The notes beneath the pieces are model-generated. The model was not told the origin of the DNA, searched no databases, and was given only the letters and a program-made list of their open reading frames with translations. From Tubiluchus corallicola (Eukaryota; Priapulida; Priapulimorpha; Priapulimorphida; Tubiluchidae), in contig JAQGDQ010000039.1 in NCBI GenBank assembly GCA_030141605.1, positions 186,001 to 250,000 of the forward strand: DNA of 64,000 nucleotides, written 5' to 3'. Below are positions 25,066 to 38,374 of this stretch, piece by piece; position 1 is the stretch's first letter, and each line of letters starts with the position of its first letter. Both the position numbers and the translations under genes were made by a program.

Positions 25066-27509
25066 TTTATCAGCAAAACCAAAATTATGTGGAGCTTGTC
25101 ATCTTGGAACAGGAGACATTATACTAATTTCTCCATTTCTTGTACTAATTTACTAACGTACTAACTAGAAAACTTTAAATGTTAACAAAATCTAATCAAA
25201 AATTGCTATAATTATATTCTTAAACATCATTATTTTCCTCTGGGTGGCCCCTTTAAGCAGCGGCTTCCTTGGTCTCCCTAAAACATACATATGCTAATGT
25301 TTTTTTATTTAATAAGTTGACAATCGCACATTATTGGTAATATCTTATCTATTTTGTGTAGAAAATCATCTGTTATGTGTGTTATAAACAGTTAGTTGTG
25401 TTAACTCAAATAAATTGAACTTGAATTAAATTGAAATTGAAATCAGTTGAGTAAGTTTCATATGACAATCTGATAAGCTTTGTCACAAGTCTCTGGCTTC
25501 CTCGAAGTCATCAGACTGCAATATCTTGCAATAGATTTTATAATTCTCACAATGGAAGACCATCTCATTGACTCAACATATTTGGTGCGATCCATGAGCT
25601 GGGTGAACCAATGAAAATGCTTCTAGAACCTATCTCCGGGAACGATGTCTTCCCAAATGTTTGCTACCAATATATAATTGCTTTCAGTTCAAGTCACAAA
25701 CAATCCACGAGTGAAAAATTGTTTTTTGCAGATTTTTTGCGCGCGCTCATTTGCACTCTGCAAGAGTTACGCCCCCTAGAGTTTGAGCTTCTGCCTGATT
25801 TACAATACCGTGAATTTAATGGGCTTCCATTAAATCAGACTCATAACCGCTGTTTATAAAAGCAGCGTTTCCTTCTGCACTTGAAGAGAGCACACAAACA
25901 CAATTATTCTGGTTAGAGCAGACGTGCTGAAAATTTCTAACTATCCACCAGGGTTCCCGACTGTGTGTTACTTTCACTTAAGCACCCTCTAGCCTTGACC
26001 CATCCAAACTTGAACTTTATGAGATTGAAGGAGTTCAAATCCAAATCCGCGCGCACGTGAGTGTTTATCAGTTGATCATACCTGGACGAGTATCAGTGGT
26101 TTACTTTTGTCAAAAACTGTAGGTTATTACGCTTTATGTGACTGAGCAGTGTGCCCGGTGCTCGTGACACATTATTATGCCTTGCCAAGCGCGTTTACTC
26201 ACATGTAGTTGAGGAGTGCCCTGATGTCTGCTCTGCAAGTTTTGCGACATTAGCCTCTGCATTTGCAGATTGATCATGTATTAAAGTGAATTAATGTGAA
26301 CTCAAATACGTATGAGTTCATGTGAATTTAAAGTGAACACGAGGCATGACAAAAAAACAACGAAAGATAAGTGTATGGCTTCTCTCAGAATCCGCTGCTC
26401 CCTGATAAAAAACACTTAGAGAGTACTCACAGATGCTTCCACATCTATAATTGATGGACAGATATTCCACACCTGCTATTGCCTGACGTGCAGTGCGTCC
26501 TCTCATCACTTAAAATGTATACTTGCACGTGCAAGCGTGCTAAACATCTTTTTTTCGCCCCCTCAAAATCTTGTGAATTGTCATTTCAGTTCAGATCTGC
26601 CCTCTTTATTTTATTATATTCAACTCAGTTAAGTTTCTTGCTAGGTGTTCGTGAACAGTTTTGAAAAGCAATTTACCGAATTTAGACTTGCAGGAGCCTT
26701 AAGTATTGCTACTTGTTTCAAGTGTGCAGATATATTTGTTGCTTTCAAATTAAATATAAGCTGTAAGAGGCAAGTTCTCAGCCCTTGAGCGATACAAAGT
26801 TGTGCTGAAAGAAGCGAATTGTAGAATGGTCTGTTGAGAGCTGAGATGAGTATTTAGACGTCGAGTGATGACCATGAGCAACTAAGTGCTTTGTAAGATG
26901 ATTAGAAAAAAAATCATGGTCATTGTTTACATCATTACGCTTTACTTTATATAATTATTAATTGCAACAAATTCACCGTATTCGGTATATTAAGCTTGCA
27001 ATATAAAACTTAGTACTCCACAACGCTTACAAAACTCAATTAGAATTTCTGTTTCTAAAACAAACCGCAACATTTTCATTAATTATACCTTCTTGTTATT
27101 AAGAATTATCACCTTGTAAACCATTTCATTACATGCTAACAACGCTTCCATTATACATTTTCAGTTTTCAAGATTAACAGAAAAGAGCAAAATTTTCTGT
27201 AGATATAGAAATAGTTGTTAACACGACTTAGGCACGCAAACATTTAACCACATACCAGGAGCATAGTGTCATAACATAGATCTATATTGTAATTATAACG
27301 ATTTAAATTTCTAAAATAATGCATTCTAAACAAAAGTTAAAGAAACAACCACACAATTTCCCAAATGTTTCGATCGGCATCGTTCAGGCTAAACTTGTCA
27401 AAATTAAATTAATTTAATTCAGTACAATATATACGACCTACGTATTTTTTCTGATTTGATGTTAGCTATTTTGTTGTTTGGTCATTTTTTTGTACATTGT
27501 TTTGTTGTG

Positions 27510-27800
27510 CTGTACTGATGTGAAAATTAAATAAATTAAGTTAAATAAATAAATAAATAAATAAAAGGATAAAGATGTTGGTTTGGCATTCTAGAATAAT
27601 TAGAATTAGAATTAGAATTTCGTTTATTTTTCACCTATTAGTAAAAATACTAGTAAAATATTACGGTAGTGAATTAAAATAAAATATAAATATAACATTA
27701 TCATTAGTTTTTATTTACTACGTATAAGTGAAGGGGTGGCGTTATCTAGTCAGTCACCCAGCTGTGTTAACTATTACTACGAAAAGGGATAAATTTGCCA
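27510..27800. mobile_element. Two LINE-like 3' ends, tail to tail
   Basis: On the plus strand GATGTGAAAATTAAATAAAT runs into (AAAT)n up to 27564. From about 27800 down to 27596 the minus strand carries a different element: CGCCACCCCTTC, then GAAAAATAAACGAAATTC, then ATTCTA repeats. The CGCCACCCCTTC block recurs at 46790-46800 in the same orientation, supporting a shared family. Confidence 0.45.
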
Positions 27801-27916
27801 TAAAGTGAGATATAGTGGTTGGTATTTACACACAATAAACATACTGGAAGATTTCAGCTGTACTTTCTTGTCTGAGGACGTCACCCCAAACCTTCGCTCT
27901 GTCTTTTGTCAGCCTG

Positions 27917-28336
27917 TCACCCAGACAAGCAACTCAGTGCAAAAAGTTCGCCGTTATTCTTAGCCACGTGGCAGTCGCCATATTGCTCCATGTAGTCGCC
28001 TTTCTCGTAGAAATCCATTGCTCTCTTAACGATAATTTCCGAGTCGTCTTTCTTGTGGATACAGCACGTCCCAGAAAGTTTAAATGTGACGTCAACTGCC
28101 GAGCACCAATGCTGGTACCGCTTTAGAGGTTCTCCTTCCAAAAACTCGTCGAGGGAAGTGCAAACTATTCAGATTCCTCTTTTCACAAACTTTGGCGAGT
28201 TGGAAGGAGCTGTAAAGTGCACAACCTTGTCGTCACCACAGTAGATGCCGTGGTGAGCGTAAAGCGCGTTTCTCCAAACGTAACTATGATCGCCTGGTTC
28301 CAGTTCGCATCTTGCCACAGAATGAGACAAAGACAT
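27917..28336 (-). pseudogene. LRAT/NC-domain (papain-like acyltransferase fold) pseudogene
   Basis: A single uninterrupted frame runs from ATG (28336) to a stop at 27919-27917: 139 codons broken by one in-frame TGA at 28171-28169 (codon 56). The N-terminal part reads RCELEPGDHSYVWRNALYAH, then HGIYCGDDKVVHFTAP. This is the GDHI-W-R-x-x-Y-x-HHGIY-x-x-x-x-V-HFT signature of LRAT-like proteins, with the catalytic-type histidines kept. After the stop come CTSLDEFLEGEPLKRYQHW, GTC, a VKRAMDFYEKGDY segment and KNNGELFALSC. In the family this last motif is N-N-C-E-x-F-A; here the catalytic Cys is Gly129 (GGC, one base from TGC). LRAT-family members transfer acyl groups or hydrolyse lipids. Two independent lesions favour a pseudogene. 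It lies within CAT intron 1 on the same strand and has no introns. The start ATG is inferred. Confidence 0.75.
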
Positions 28337-28970
28337 GGTTTAATGCGATTATTAACTTACAGATTTTTTAACCGAAAAGTTTTTTAATAGATTCAGAAAC
28401 ACAATTCTAGAAAGAACGTAGATAAACCTGATCGAGCTTACCAATATTTTCAAATTTACTATAACGTGTGACAGATATACATTAATACAGTTTATATTTT
28501 TGTAAATATTTGGGAATCATATCTATTATAAATAGAACAGCTACAATTTCTCTTAAAGTTAAGATTTCCAAGTGATAAATTTATATTAATTAATTTATAT
28601 ATTATATTAGTTAATGAACGTGAGTGTCAAATTTTAACTACCCGTTTAGTTATTATTATTTGTTTCATTGGTCTAAAAATGTTCTTTTAAGATGTTGCCT
28701 ATTACTTGTTTTAATGTGTGTGTGCGTGCGTGCGTGCGTGTGCGTGTGCGTGTACGTGCGTGCAACAGTATTGAATATTAAGTAAGATTTGGTCGAGCAA
28801 AAATTCGATAAGAGTACAAAGTCAAATAACGAGTTTCGAAAATCTTGAAACTTTTGATCATTGCCTGAACTCACAGACTAATAATTAGAGTCATTTATCA
28901 GTCACTTCTGTATCAGATTTTGTTAACCAGGAAGTTGGCTGTCTTGCTTTCAGCTTTCAGCTTCCATCTT

Positions 28971-28990
28971 TCTTTCTCTTTCTCTCTCTC

Positions 28991-29046
<56 letters not shown>
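28971..29046 (+). repeat. TC dinucleotide array
   Basis: A (TC)n run with a few TTTC interruptions, followed by pyrimidine-rich sequence to about 29130. It has no coding value. Confidence 0.95.
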
Positions 29047-29048
<2 letters not shown>

Positions 29049-29587
29049 CTCTTCCCATCTATTTACCTCCATTTTATTTCCCTTTCTTTTCCAGCTGTTT
29101 CTTTCTTTCTTTCTTTCTCTCTTTTTCTTACCCGTCTGTCTGTCAGTCCGACCATTCGTGAGTCCGTCCATCCATCTATCCGTCTCTCTCCATTACCTCT
29201 CCCCCTCTATCCAGCACTCCTCGTTTTTATCGCTTTCATCAATATCCGTGAGTGCTTAACTGGAGTTAATGTATAAGCTGCAGCGTAATTCCTCGGATAT
29301 TGCCTGTTGAATATCTCCTCCCATTAACGGCGTGTTTTATTGCTGTACACTAAAAAGCGAGTCTGTAAAATCGTCGCTTCCCTTTCCCGTTTGTTGTATG
29401 GGAAGCCGTTGAGCACGTGATCTTTGATTGATTTTTAACAAGCTGGCAATCTGCTTTGACAGCTGATTCTGTTTGGTTTCGACTTTAGTTTTAACGAACA
29501 AACTCATTATTGTTAAAAACCAAACTTTGTTATGCAGGCCTGCGGGGATATTTAATTGCGATTTACATAACAATAAGTTTATTTTAT

Positions 29588-30190
29588 GAATACAATACAA
29601 TACAAATTACACAATACAATACAATACAATACAATACAATACAATACAGTACAATACAATACAATACAATACAATACAATACAATACAATACAATACAAT
29701 ACAATACAATACAATACAATACAATACAATACAATACAATACAATACAATACAATACAATACAATACAATACAATACAATACAATACAATACAATACAAT
29801 ACAATACAATACAATACAATACAATACAATACAATACAATACAATACAATACAATACAATACAATACAATACAATACAATACAATACAATACAATACAAT
29901 ACAATACAATACAATACAATACAATACAATACAATACAATACAATACAATACAATACAATACAATACAATACAATACAATACAATACAATACAATACAAT
30001 ACAATACAATACAATACAATAAAATACAATACAATACAATACAATACAATACAATAAAATACAATACAATACAATACAATACAATACAATACAATACAAT
30101 ACAATACAATACAATACAATACAATACAATACAATACAATACAATACAATACAATACAATACAATACAATACAATACAATACAATACAAT
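29588..30190 (+). repeat. ACAAT pentanucleotide array, about 600 bp
   Basis: About 120 nearly perfect ACAAT units, with rare variants (ACAGT near 29646, AAAAT near 30020 and 30055). All frames are open because five-base units contain no stop in several phases; the long open frames here are not genes. Confidence 0.98.
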
Positions 30191-30436
30191 AACAATATAT
30201 ATCTGTATATAATCTCCGAAACAGGCTGCTATTCTAAAATTACACGTGTGTTGTTGTTCATATTGTGAATAGTCTTGCAATATATAAATCGAACATGTTC
30301 AATTGTGGAATGACCTCTTATCGTCAAATTTTTAATTTATAAAATTTATGTAATAATTTTATGTCAGTTTTAACTTAATTTTATCTATAATTATGTAAAT
30401 ACTCGTGTAAGCTATAGAGCAATTTGCCTAAACTAA

Positions 30437-30662
<226 letters not shown>

Positions 30663-31667
30663 TTGCATAAAATGTCTGTTGTTTCATGTTTAACATCGTA
30701 ATAAAATTAAATACTTTACATTATATTGAAAATGAGCAATTTGCATTTCAATCCAATTGAGTAGTTTAGAGGACACATAAAGTGGACTTTTTTAGTCTTG
30801 AATGGAAAACTTAAATAAACGTAATTGATTAAACTCATGGCCAACAATTGATATATAAATTCACCACGAAAATTGGCCATGAAAATGCACAAATTTCAAT
30901 AACAAGTTTATACAACGCTTACTAAATTAGATATTTTAAATTCAACCGCATTTTTTTCTAATTAATCTGTGATTAAATTTTGATACCGTGACAATATATA
31001 TTTTAAAATGTCTATTGTATTTGGCTTCGTTTCGCAAGCTCCTAATAAGTCTCATTTACTGAAAGTCAGAGACGGTCGTTGGGCTTCTTGCTGATTGGGA
31101 GGAAGCTTTCTGATTTACACACCGCTGTTTTGGAAATAAATCTGTATTAACCATGACTTCCATTAACTCTATCATGCTCAATAAGATATCGACTGTTTAG
31201 CTATAGTTTTACGCTCGTTCTTACAAACTTTAACATTATACATAAGTAAACATCATGCAGAGTGAAACTGAAAGTAACTTTTTCCCGTATTATTAAAAGA
31301 GCATATTCTGTCTAAGGTTATGGGCACTGGGTTATAGAAAGAAGTGGCAACAAATTCCGTCCTTAAACTGGCCTGTCCTGAAACTAACCAGGGAAATTGC
31401 TGTTCTTGAGTAGACGTGTATTGTCTGAGCTCTAAAGTGAAAATGTTCAACAGCCTTGAAAAGTCAAATGAGTCAGTGAGAGACGGCCACCCAGCAGAAT
31501 GCAACAACATAATCGCAAATAATAACATCAGCTGAGGTTACTATAGACTAGTGCGCTATACACAAGAAGGTTTTTATTTAGTCTGATCAAATGTCTGTTC
31601 ATAACCGTCTAGACTTCGCACAGTTAAAGAGTAATGTAGAGGCAAGTTTCCACGTTTATTAGGTTTA

Positions 31668-31904
31668 GTTTATCATAAAAAACGTAATGCCCTTTACAGT
31701 CTCAATGATTATATATTATTTCAGAAGCTTTCACCCTAGCGGGCATCATCATGCTGATAACCTGAGAGTCTCCCGAGTACTGTTCTAAATACTATCTGGT
31801 TAGCAGCACAATCTATTCAACTGATGATGCCCGCTAGGGTGAAAGCTTTTGAAATAATATATAATCATTGAAACTATAAAGGGTATTACTACTACAAAGA
31901 TAAC
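31668..31904. mobile_element. Palindromic MITE, copy 1
   Basis: The 237-bp element has inverted arms of about 70-90 bp. Internal arm sequence includes AAGCTTTCACCCTAGCGGGC and its complement GCCCGCTAGGGTGAAAGCTT; the outer parts include AACGTAATGCCCTTTACAGT and TATAAAGGGTATTA. It matches the copy at 53743-53981 in length, arm order and the motif TGATGATGCCCGCTAGGG. No transposase is present, so it is non-autonomous. Confidence 0.85.
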
Positions 31905-32984
31905 AAATCTCTGGAGAGCTCATTTAAGTTCAGTTTCATTATGCATTTGCACCCCTGCTTATCACGCATTTTCGACAGGTTAGGCTACTGTGGCCTATAT
32001 TGGCAAAACTTCACGCCACTAGGAGCGATCCCGTACCACAGGTATACAACTTCACATAGTGCAACACCCGGATAATATGTCAGCATTGTACAGAAGCTAA
32101 TCATGCTTATATTCTCAACAACTTCAAAATTTTGGACTCGTCAAATTCAGCCTTTGACCTATTAATTTATGAAATTCTATTAATTAAGAAAACTACAGCC
32201 GCATTGACTGACTAGGAATCGTCCCTACCCTTTTCTAAAGACAATTTTTCTAAATTGGTCTCGGCAAATTTCTAAAATCATAATACAATCATAATCAAAG
32301 ATTTCTGCTATTTCATTGTCTAGCAGAAGTGAATTAAAATGATGTTTACTTAATTAAAATTTTCTCCCCTGTTTTCAGTTATTTTTTTTTCCTTGCCAAC
32401 TCTTATGCACTAGCTAACACTACTATGGCGAATACTTATTTCATTCGCAATTTCACAATTGCTATAAATTTCATCCATTTTTAAATTTTATTATTGTTCT
32501 GTATTTTTACTGTATCTTCATTCTTGCAGAGCTTTCTCAATTTATTTTCTTATTTTGCGCTAGTTTGGCTTTTTAGATACGTTTCAGAAACGATCGGTAT
32601 TCTAAATATCGGTTAATGTGTCTACTGGTATTCGTTTTTTACTTTTATTTGATTGGATCAACCGCTTTTAAAAACCTGCAAAGCCTTGGCGGCGAGGCAC
32701 CGAAACGTAGTTCAATATTTCTAATCAATAATAATAAACACTAAAGAGTAATACGTAATTCACACAGTACATACAGTATTTAGAAAAATATAAATACATA
32801 CATATACAAGCAATTATACAAGCAATAAAATATATATATTACGTTAGCAACAATACTGTAAGACAAATTAAATACAATAATTTAAACTAAAGACAAAAAC
32901 ATCAAACTTTCATGTACAGACCCAATGGTACAACACATACATATACTCAAGGAAGTTCATACACACGCATACACATATGGTATT

Positions 32985-33265
32985 TAAACATGAAAATAAT
33001 TGACGTGTCTGGGAAAAGGAAGACTTAGTGGATCAAACCCATTTATTCAAATACTGGATATATAGAACTAATTTCTGTAAAAAGGGTGTTTCTTAGCTGT
33101 TCATATCTGCTACAGTATTGACGCGTGTGCATTTCGCTTTCTATTTCTTGTTTGTTCGTCGCATTCTGTACAATATCTTTGATTCGCTGGAATTTTATTA
33201 GGTTTATGGCTAATAAACTATCAGAACACAGGAATAAACATCTGTAACTATTACGCATAATCACA
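32985..33265 (-). mobile_element. Interspersed repeat, 3' part, copy 1
   Basis: The segment AAAATAATTGACGTGTCTGG then GAAAAGGAAGACTTAGTGGATC is repeated with few changes at 33760-33810. The second copy diverges after CCCATTTATT. This is a shared repeat family or local duplication about 765 bp apart. It has no recognised protein. Confidence 0.6.
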
Positions 33266-33749
33266 ACAGAAGATCATCTTCTCATATCCTTCAAGTGCAA
33301 TAAATCGCTCTTCTGTGCTCGTCATCGTTCTGTGAACGAAGTTGGTAACTTTTGCAGGCACAGAACGACTGATTTCAAAGTCAACGTTAAAGGAAAGTTA
33401 TTATAAGAATGATTTATAACTGCCTGCCAAATATTATTCACATTTTCGGTTCGTTAATACATCTTGTAACAGTGTCTCAGTAGAGATAAGAGTAATATCA
33501 CACAGGACATCATTGCAGCATCAAGGACAAAATGTCATAACGAAATTTTGAATCATATTTGCACCGACTTGAAAAGATGAGAAAATGATAGTGACAGTGA
33601 AGTTGCTAGATGTTTTTTCCGCGTTGCAATAAGGATGAGCGCTATTTCTATTGACATTGCAATAACGATACTCTTAATTCCTTTTAGGAAATAACGATAC
33701 GCTTAATTCCTATTAGTAATGATAAATGAACACTAATCGTTGTTTGATA

Positions 33750-33830
33750 TCAAAACATGAAAATAATTGATGTGTCTGGGAAAAGGAAGACTAAGTGGAT
33801 CAAGCCCATTTATTGTTTGGTAGGATCTTG
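33750..33830 (-). repeat. Interspersed repeat, copy 2
   Basis: Matches 32985-33055: AACATGAAAATAATTGATGT, then GTCTGGGAAAAGGAAGACTA. The copy is truncated and runs into a polypurine tract. Confidence 0.6.
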
Positions 33831-33869
33831 TAGTGAGGATTTGACCGAATTTCAATCTGAACAACTGTG

Positions 33870-34275
33870 TGGAGAAAAAGGAGAAATAAATAGTAAAAAA
33901 AGGAAAAAGAAAGAAAAGTGAAAAAGAAAAAAGAAAAGAAATAAGGAAGGAAAAAGCAAGGTTGAAAGAAAGAACGAAAAAAGGATAGAAGCAAGAAGGA
34001 AAAAAGAACAGTAACAGTAAAAAGAGAAGGCAAGAATGAAAGAAACAAAAAAAGGAAAGAAAGAAGGAAAAAAGTAAGAAAGGAGCAAAGAAAGAAGAAA
34101 AATAAAAAGATTGAAGAAAGAAAGAAAGAAAAATTAATGAAATAGACGAATGAAATATGTGTGAACAATCAACGAAAAGAAGCAAAGGAGGAAGTAAAGG
34201 CAGAAGGAGAAAATAAAAGAAAGAAAGAAAAATAAGAAAAGAAAAAAGAAGAAGAGAAAGAAAGAAAGAACGAAA
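33870..34275 (+). repeat. Polypurine (GAAA/AAG) tract
   Basis: About 400 bp of almost pure purine on the plus strand, with GAAA, AAAG and AAGG units. It could form triplex DNA. Pyrimidine-strand open frames are compositional artefacts (F, L and S only). Confidence 0.85.
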
Positions 34276-34326
34276 GTATCAATGAAACAGACAGATGAAA
34301 CATGTGTCATTGAACAATCATTTAAA

Positions 34327-34455
34327 ATACTAATCAGAGCAAACAAACAAACAAATACTAATCAGAGCAAACAAACAAACAAATACTAATCAGAGCAAAC
34401 AAACAAACAAATACTAATCAGAGCAAACAAACAAACAAATACTAATCAGAGCAAA
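34327..34455 (+). repeat. 28-bp tandem repeat, about 4.5 copies
   Basis: The unit AAATACTAATCAGAGCAAAC followed by AAACAAAC is repeated almost perfectly. The high identity suggests a recent expansion. Confidence 0.95.
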
Positions 34456-37435
34456 AATTTAAGCAAACCCATAAATGGTTGTTTATTTTATCTCAGACAA
34501 TAACCACTCGTTACTTGTAAAAATCTGCTGTAGAAATTTATGCAACACATTTCATCAGCATCCGCTTTCATTAGATGAGTTGCTGGTGCCGGGAGGAAAG
34601 AGTTAACGGAATCGGCAGTTTTTGTTCAAACAGTTAATTTATTGCATTTATAAGCGCTACTCTAACAAATTGCATCCGCTATTTCGGATGAAATCCTGAC
34701 GCTGTTTTAAATCAAAATATACGCAAAATCGATGCAACACTGCGCTAGATTAACAAGAATGGCAAAAGCGTGGGTTTCATTTATACCAAGTATGTGAAAA
34801 CGGAGGTACTTTAAAGGCCTATATAACCCCAGCAGACATTGAAGTTTTTTTAACGCACTATTATGATTACACAAAGAATTCATAGTTATCATTAAACAAA
34901 AGAAGTTTATAAATTAAATAACTTACCATTTTCTGACGAATTTCGAATGCGTGCATTACCGTAAAGATCGCCATGTTTCGCATCTTTGGCGCGAGTGTGC
35001 GAGAATGACGTACGTGGTACAGAAAGCGTCTTTGGTTACCGAAGTTTGTTTTGCGATCTTTGGTGATCTCGTGACTGTACTCAGCGTCATTCGTCTCGCG
35101 CAAACAAAATAGCGGTTATTCAAATTTAATACTGCTAACAGATAAAAAATCAAAAGAAACAAGTTTTACAGTAAGTTCATAATAAAATAAATTGAATGGT
35201 CAAAATGAGAGTAGGATTTCAAGTTATAAAAGCATATTATAGAGAGGATTTAGTTTGACTTTAATAAATCAAACTATCTTTATCTTTTAAGATGTTTTTG
35301 TAGTTGGAAGATTATTTTCCAATGAATAAAAAGAACTAATATTCGTATTTGTCTAAACAGAAAGCTATGTACATGTATTACAATAGATATTATTCTATAT
35401 AATTTGCACTATAGGCTATAAACTTTGTTCTTACATAGCTCTGTCAGGATGCTGTATTAGATTTTGACTAAATCATGCTTGTTTACATCTACAACTGTGA
35501 TTGACTGTTTTGGTGTAAATTTGTTCCATATACCCCTTTGTTATGTTTATGTCTTTTTATAATTTTTAATTTTTGTACTATCCTTGCAAGAACACTGTTG
35601 AACAGCCTCTGCTGACACTTGTTTCAAGAATCGAAACAGTTTGCATATTAGACAATTTTAAATTTTAGTATCGCTATAGTTGTAAATACACTAAAGTTCG
35701 TTACAGCTGTGACCACAAGCTGACTGTAAATTTCCAGCAACACTAACTTTTCCAAAATTCTAAACAGTTAACTGTAAATTCTCAAAATATTAACAAAAAT
35801 AACTCGATTTTTTTTTAAAATATGGAATAGCTAATTTTAAATTATGCAAATTTTTGCAGCAGGAACTCCAAAGTTTTCTTAAAATTTCAAAAATTTCAGC
35901 AAAATGTTGCTAGAAATGTTGACTCTAAATTTTCTTAGATTTAACAAAGTTGGATCTGCTAAACATATGAGTGAAAAAAAGATAGCATAAGAAAACTTTA
36001 TTCCCATCCCACCGGTAAAACATGTTGCCTTCAAGAGGATTTCTTCACTTATCTGGACATCTCTGCAACCGGAAACAGCGATAATTCATTTCCTGACTAT
36101 ATTGCACAATATTGGCTAAATGCCTAAATTAGTTGGGCGTACATAATCCGACCACAATTCGGCGCCCTAATTCAATCTGTCGCCGCTCAGTCGATTTTCA
36201 GCAACATGTTAACAACGCAGCTGACTTGCAACCACGTGACTCGCAATGGCTTCATCTCATCAACATGCAACTGATAAAACAATTCTTGTGGTTTGTATTG
36301 ATTTAAACTTGTCAGCTAAGCACTTCACTGTTTCCCGAACAGGATTAGGAAACATACGAGATGGCGTTGCCGGGAAATTTCCCCATTTATAATGTTTTTC
36401 TGATTTACTAAATTTAACTCTCACCGGACCAAACAATGATTCAAGTTACGATGCAAATATCTAGCGAAGCAAAGTGTTATTAATATAAAGATGTCGACGC
36501 TAATGTTCGTTTTAGGGACTAATTTACCTTGTTAAAAACAAAGGTTTTTGTTTCGAGTGTCTTTTCATTATCAGCACGACAATAAGACTGGTAATTAGTG
36601 CCAAACACTTGGAGGACTTATTCGCGCTATTTTTAGTGAAAAACATGTATCATTTTTAAATGGATTTTCTCGAAATATGGTTGGATAAAAAACCTGTCTT
36701 AATTTTCCTGATTCCGCTTTCTTAAATTACGACACATTCTTTAAAAAAACGACGAAAGCTATGCGTGCTTTCTAGAAGCGTCATAAGCGTTTGAAAATAC
36801 ATGTGCTTTCTAGAAATGGCACTAACTTTGTGTTTCTACTTTGAGCATGTGTTTATTCGCTAAGAATTTTGGCGCCAAATCGTCTGTATACGTACCGCTA
36901 TATCGTAAGTCGGTAACAGGGTACGATATGCAATTTTTAATCAGTCGAGTTTAAATCAAAACAGGTAAAACCGTTCTTAACGACACAATGACGTAAAACT
37001 ATTTGGACTCACATGGTAAACCAATTATTAAAACCACATGTAGTTTTTATCCAGTTAAATTGCGAAAAAACCACGCGTATATTATGAATAAAAGGATACA
37101 TCACTTGAACGCGCACGTACTTTTTCAAAACCACGTGTCTCTCAAATAAATTGCGATACAAACGACACGTCTTTTCACAAGCGACGTGTGTAGTTTCCAG
37201 AAAAAACATTATTTCGAATGCACGCGTGCTATTTTGTCCAATCAGTTCCCAGAAAAATGACGTATTTGATTTATGAAAGCATGTGTATAGTTATTAAACC
37301 ATGCGTGAATAGCATGTATGTATTTGTCACTAATGTCACTTTGTCACTAGTGTGGCTCATGGACACCTATAATTCAAAGTACACCCAAATTCATTTATTA
37401 GCTTGATGACTTGCCACCGTCATAACCAAAAAGAA

Positions 37436-37650
37436 AATAAAGTGCCCTTTAAATCTCAAAAAAGAAATTTTCAAAATTTAAAGGGCACTTTATGTTCTTT
37501 TTTATTATCAAATTTTTGAGATTTAAAGGGCAATTTATCTTCTTTTTGATTATCTAATTTTTGAGATTCAAAGGACACTTTATTTTCTTTTTTGATTATC
37601 AAATTTTTGAGATTTAAAGGGTACATTTTCTTCTTTTTTATTATCACATC
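37436..37650 (-). repeat. 45-bp tandem repeat, four copies, with an inverted first unit
   Basis: The unit (plus strand) contains TTTAAAGGGCACTTTAT, then a T-rich run, then ATTATCAAATTTTTGAGA. The first partial unit (37436-37465) is inverted: AAAGTGCCCTTTAAATCTCA. Because 45 is a multiple of three, the minus strand keeps a 60-codon Lys-rich frame with a 15-residue period (KLDNQKEDKLPFKSQ-like). Nothing supports expression. Confidence 0.85.
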
Positions 37651-38374
37651 CAAATTCTGCTGAACCTCCTAGCACTGTCTGTCATTCACTGTGGGTGCAA
37701 TAACAAAAAAATATTAACTGAATGTTGCTAATGGTAGAGCAGAATAACAATTATTATTTAATTTTAGAAACCAAAAATGGTCGAGGAAAGGCAAGCTTGT
37801 ACCGAGTCAGTTTCAATCAGGGACATTTGCAAATTTTTTGAAGTTTGCGAATTTAAGTTCTAAACAGCGATCACTTTACTCATTACTCAATCAGAGTAAC
37901 TTTTGTGCGCCGAAACAAACTAAACGTTAAAATTAGTTGCTTGTGCATAAATTTAATAAGATTGAGATTAAATTTGTTTTAACTTTTACATAGTTTAGCA
38001 TTCTGCAAGCCGTGATCAAGAATTCAGTTTAAGGTCCTTCTCAATGCAGGTAGTGGGACCGGGTCCTATCTTATTATGAGGCACCTAACCAAACACTAGC
38101 AGCAGTAGGTATGACGACTAGCCAATGATGACAGCCCTATACTTACTGAACTAGAAACAACCCGCGTATGCGTGTGACTTTTTACCAAATTAATTTTGAA
38201 TAAACAGTCGTTCTTGTCTACTTGGTACTAAGTTTAACATTCGTCTATCACCTTATAATAGATTTTATTTCACCGTAGATATACTAGAAAAACAATATGC
38301 TTTTAATTGATCAGCAATAAGAAAAATTGCATAAATTGAAATGCTTAAGTTACAAAGCTAAGTTAATTACTTAC

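Noticed and set aside
28169-28171. TGA in the LRAT-like frame as a selenocysteine codon
   Set aside because: No SECIS-like hairpin could be recognised downstream, the position is not catalytic in this family, and the catalytic Cys is also lost.
29579-30280. Long open frames of 170-233 codons on both strands
   Set aside because: They are translations of the ACAAT array, with periodic YNTIQ or LYCIV peptides and no coding signal.
31253-31528. 91-codon minus-strand frame beginning MLLFAIMLLHSAG, like a signal peptide
   Set aside because: The start looks like a signal sequence, but there is no domain, no splice or promoter support and no second exon. It could be a small secreted protein but I cannot support it.
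33733-34346. Hydrophobic open frames that look like membrane proteins
   Set aside because: They are the pyrimidine strand of a polypurine tract; F, S and L arise from composition.
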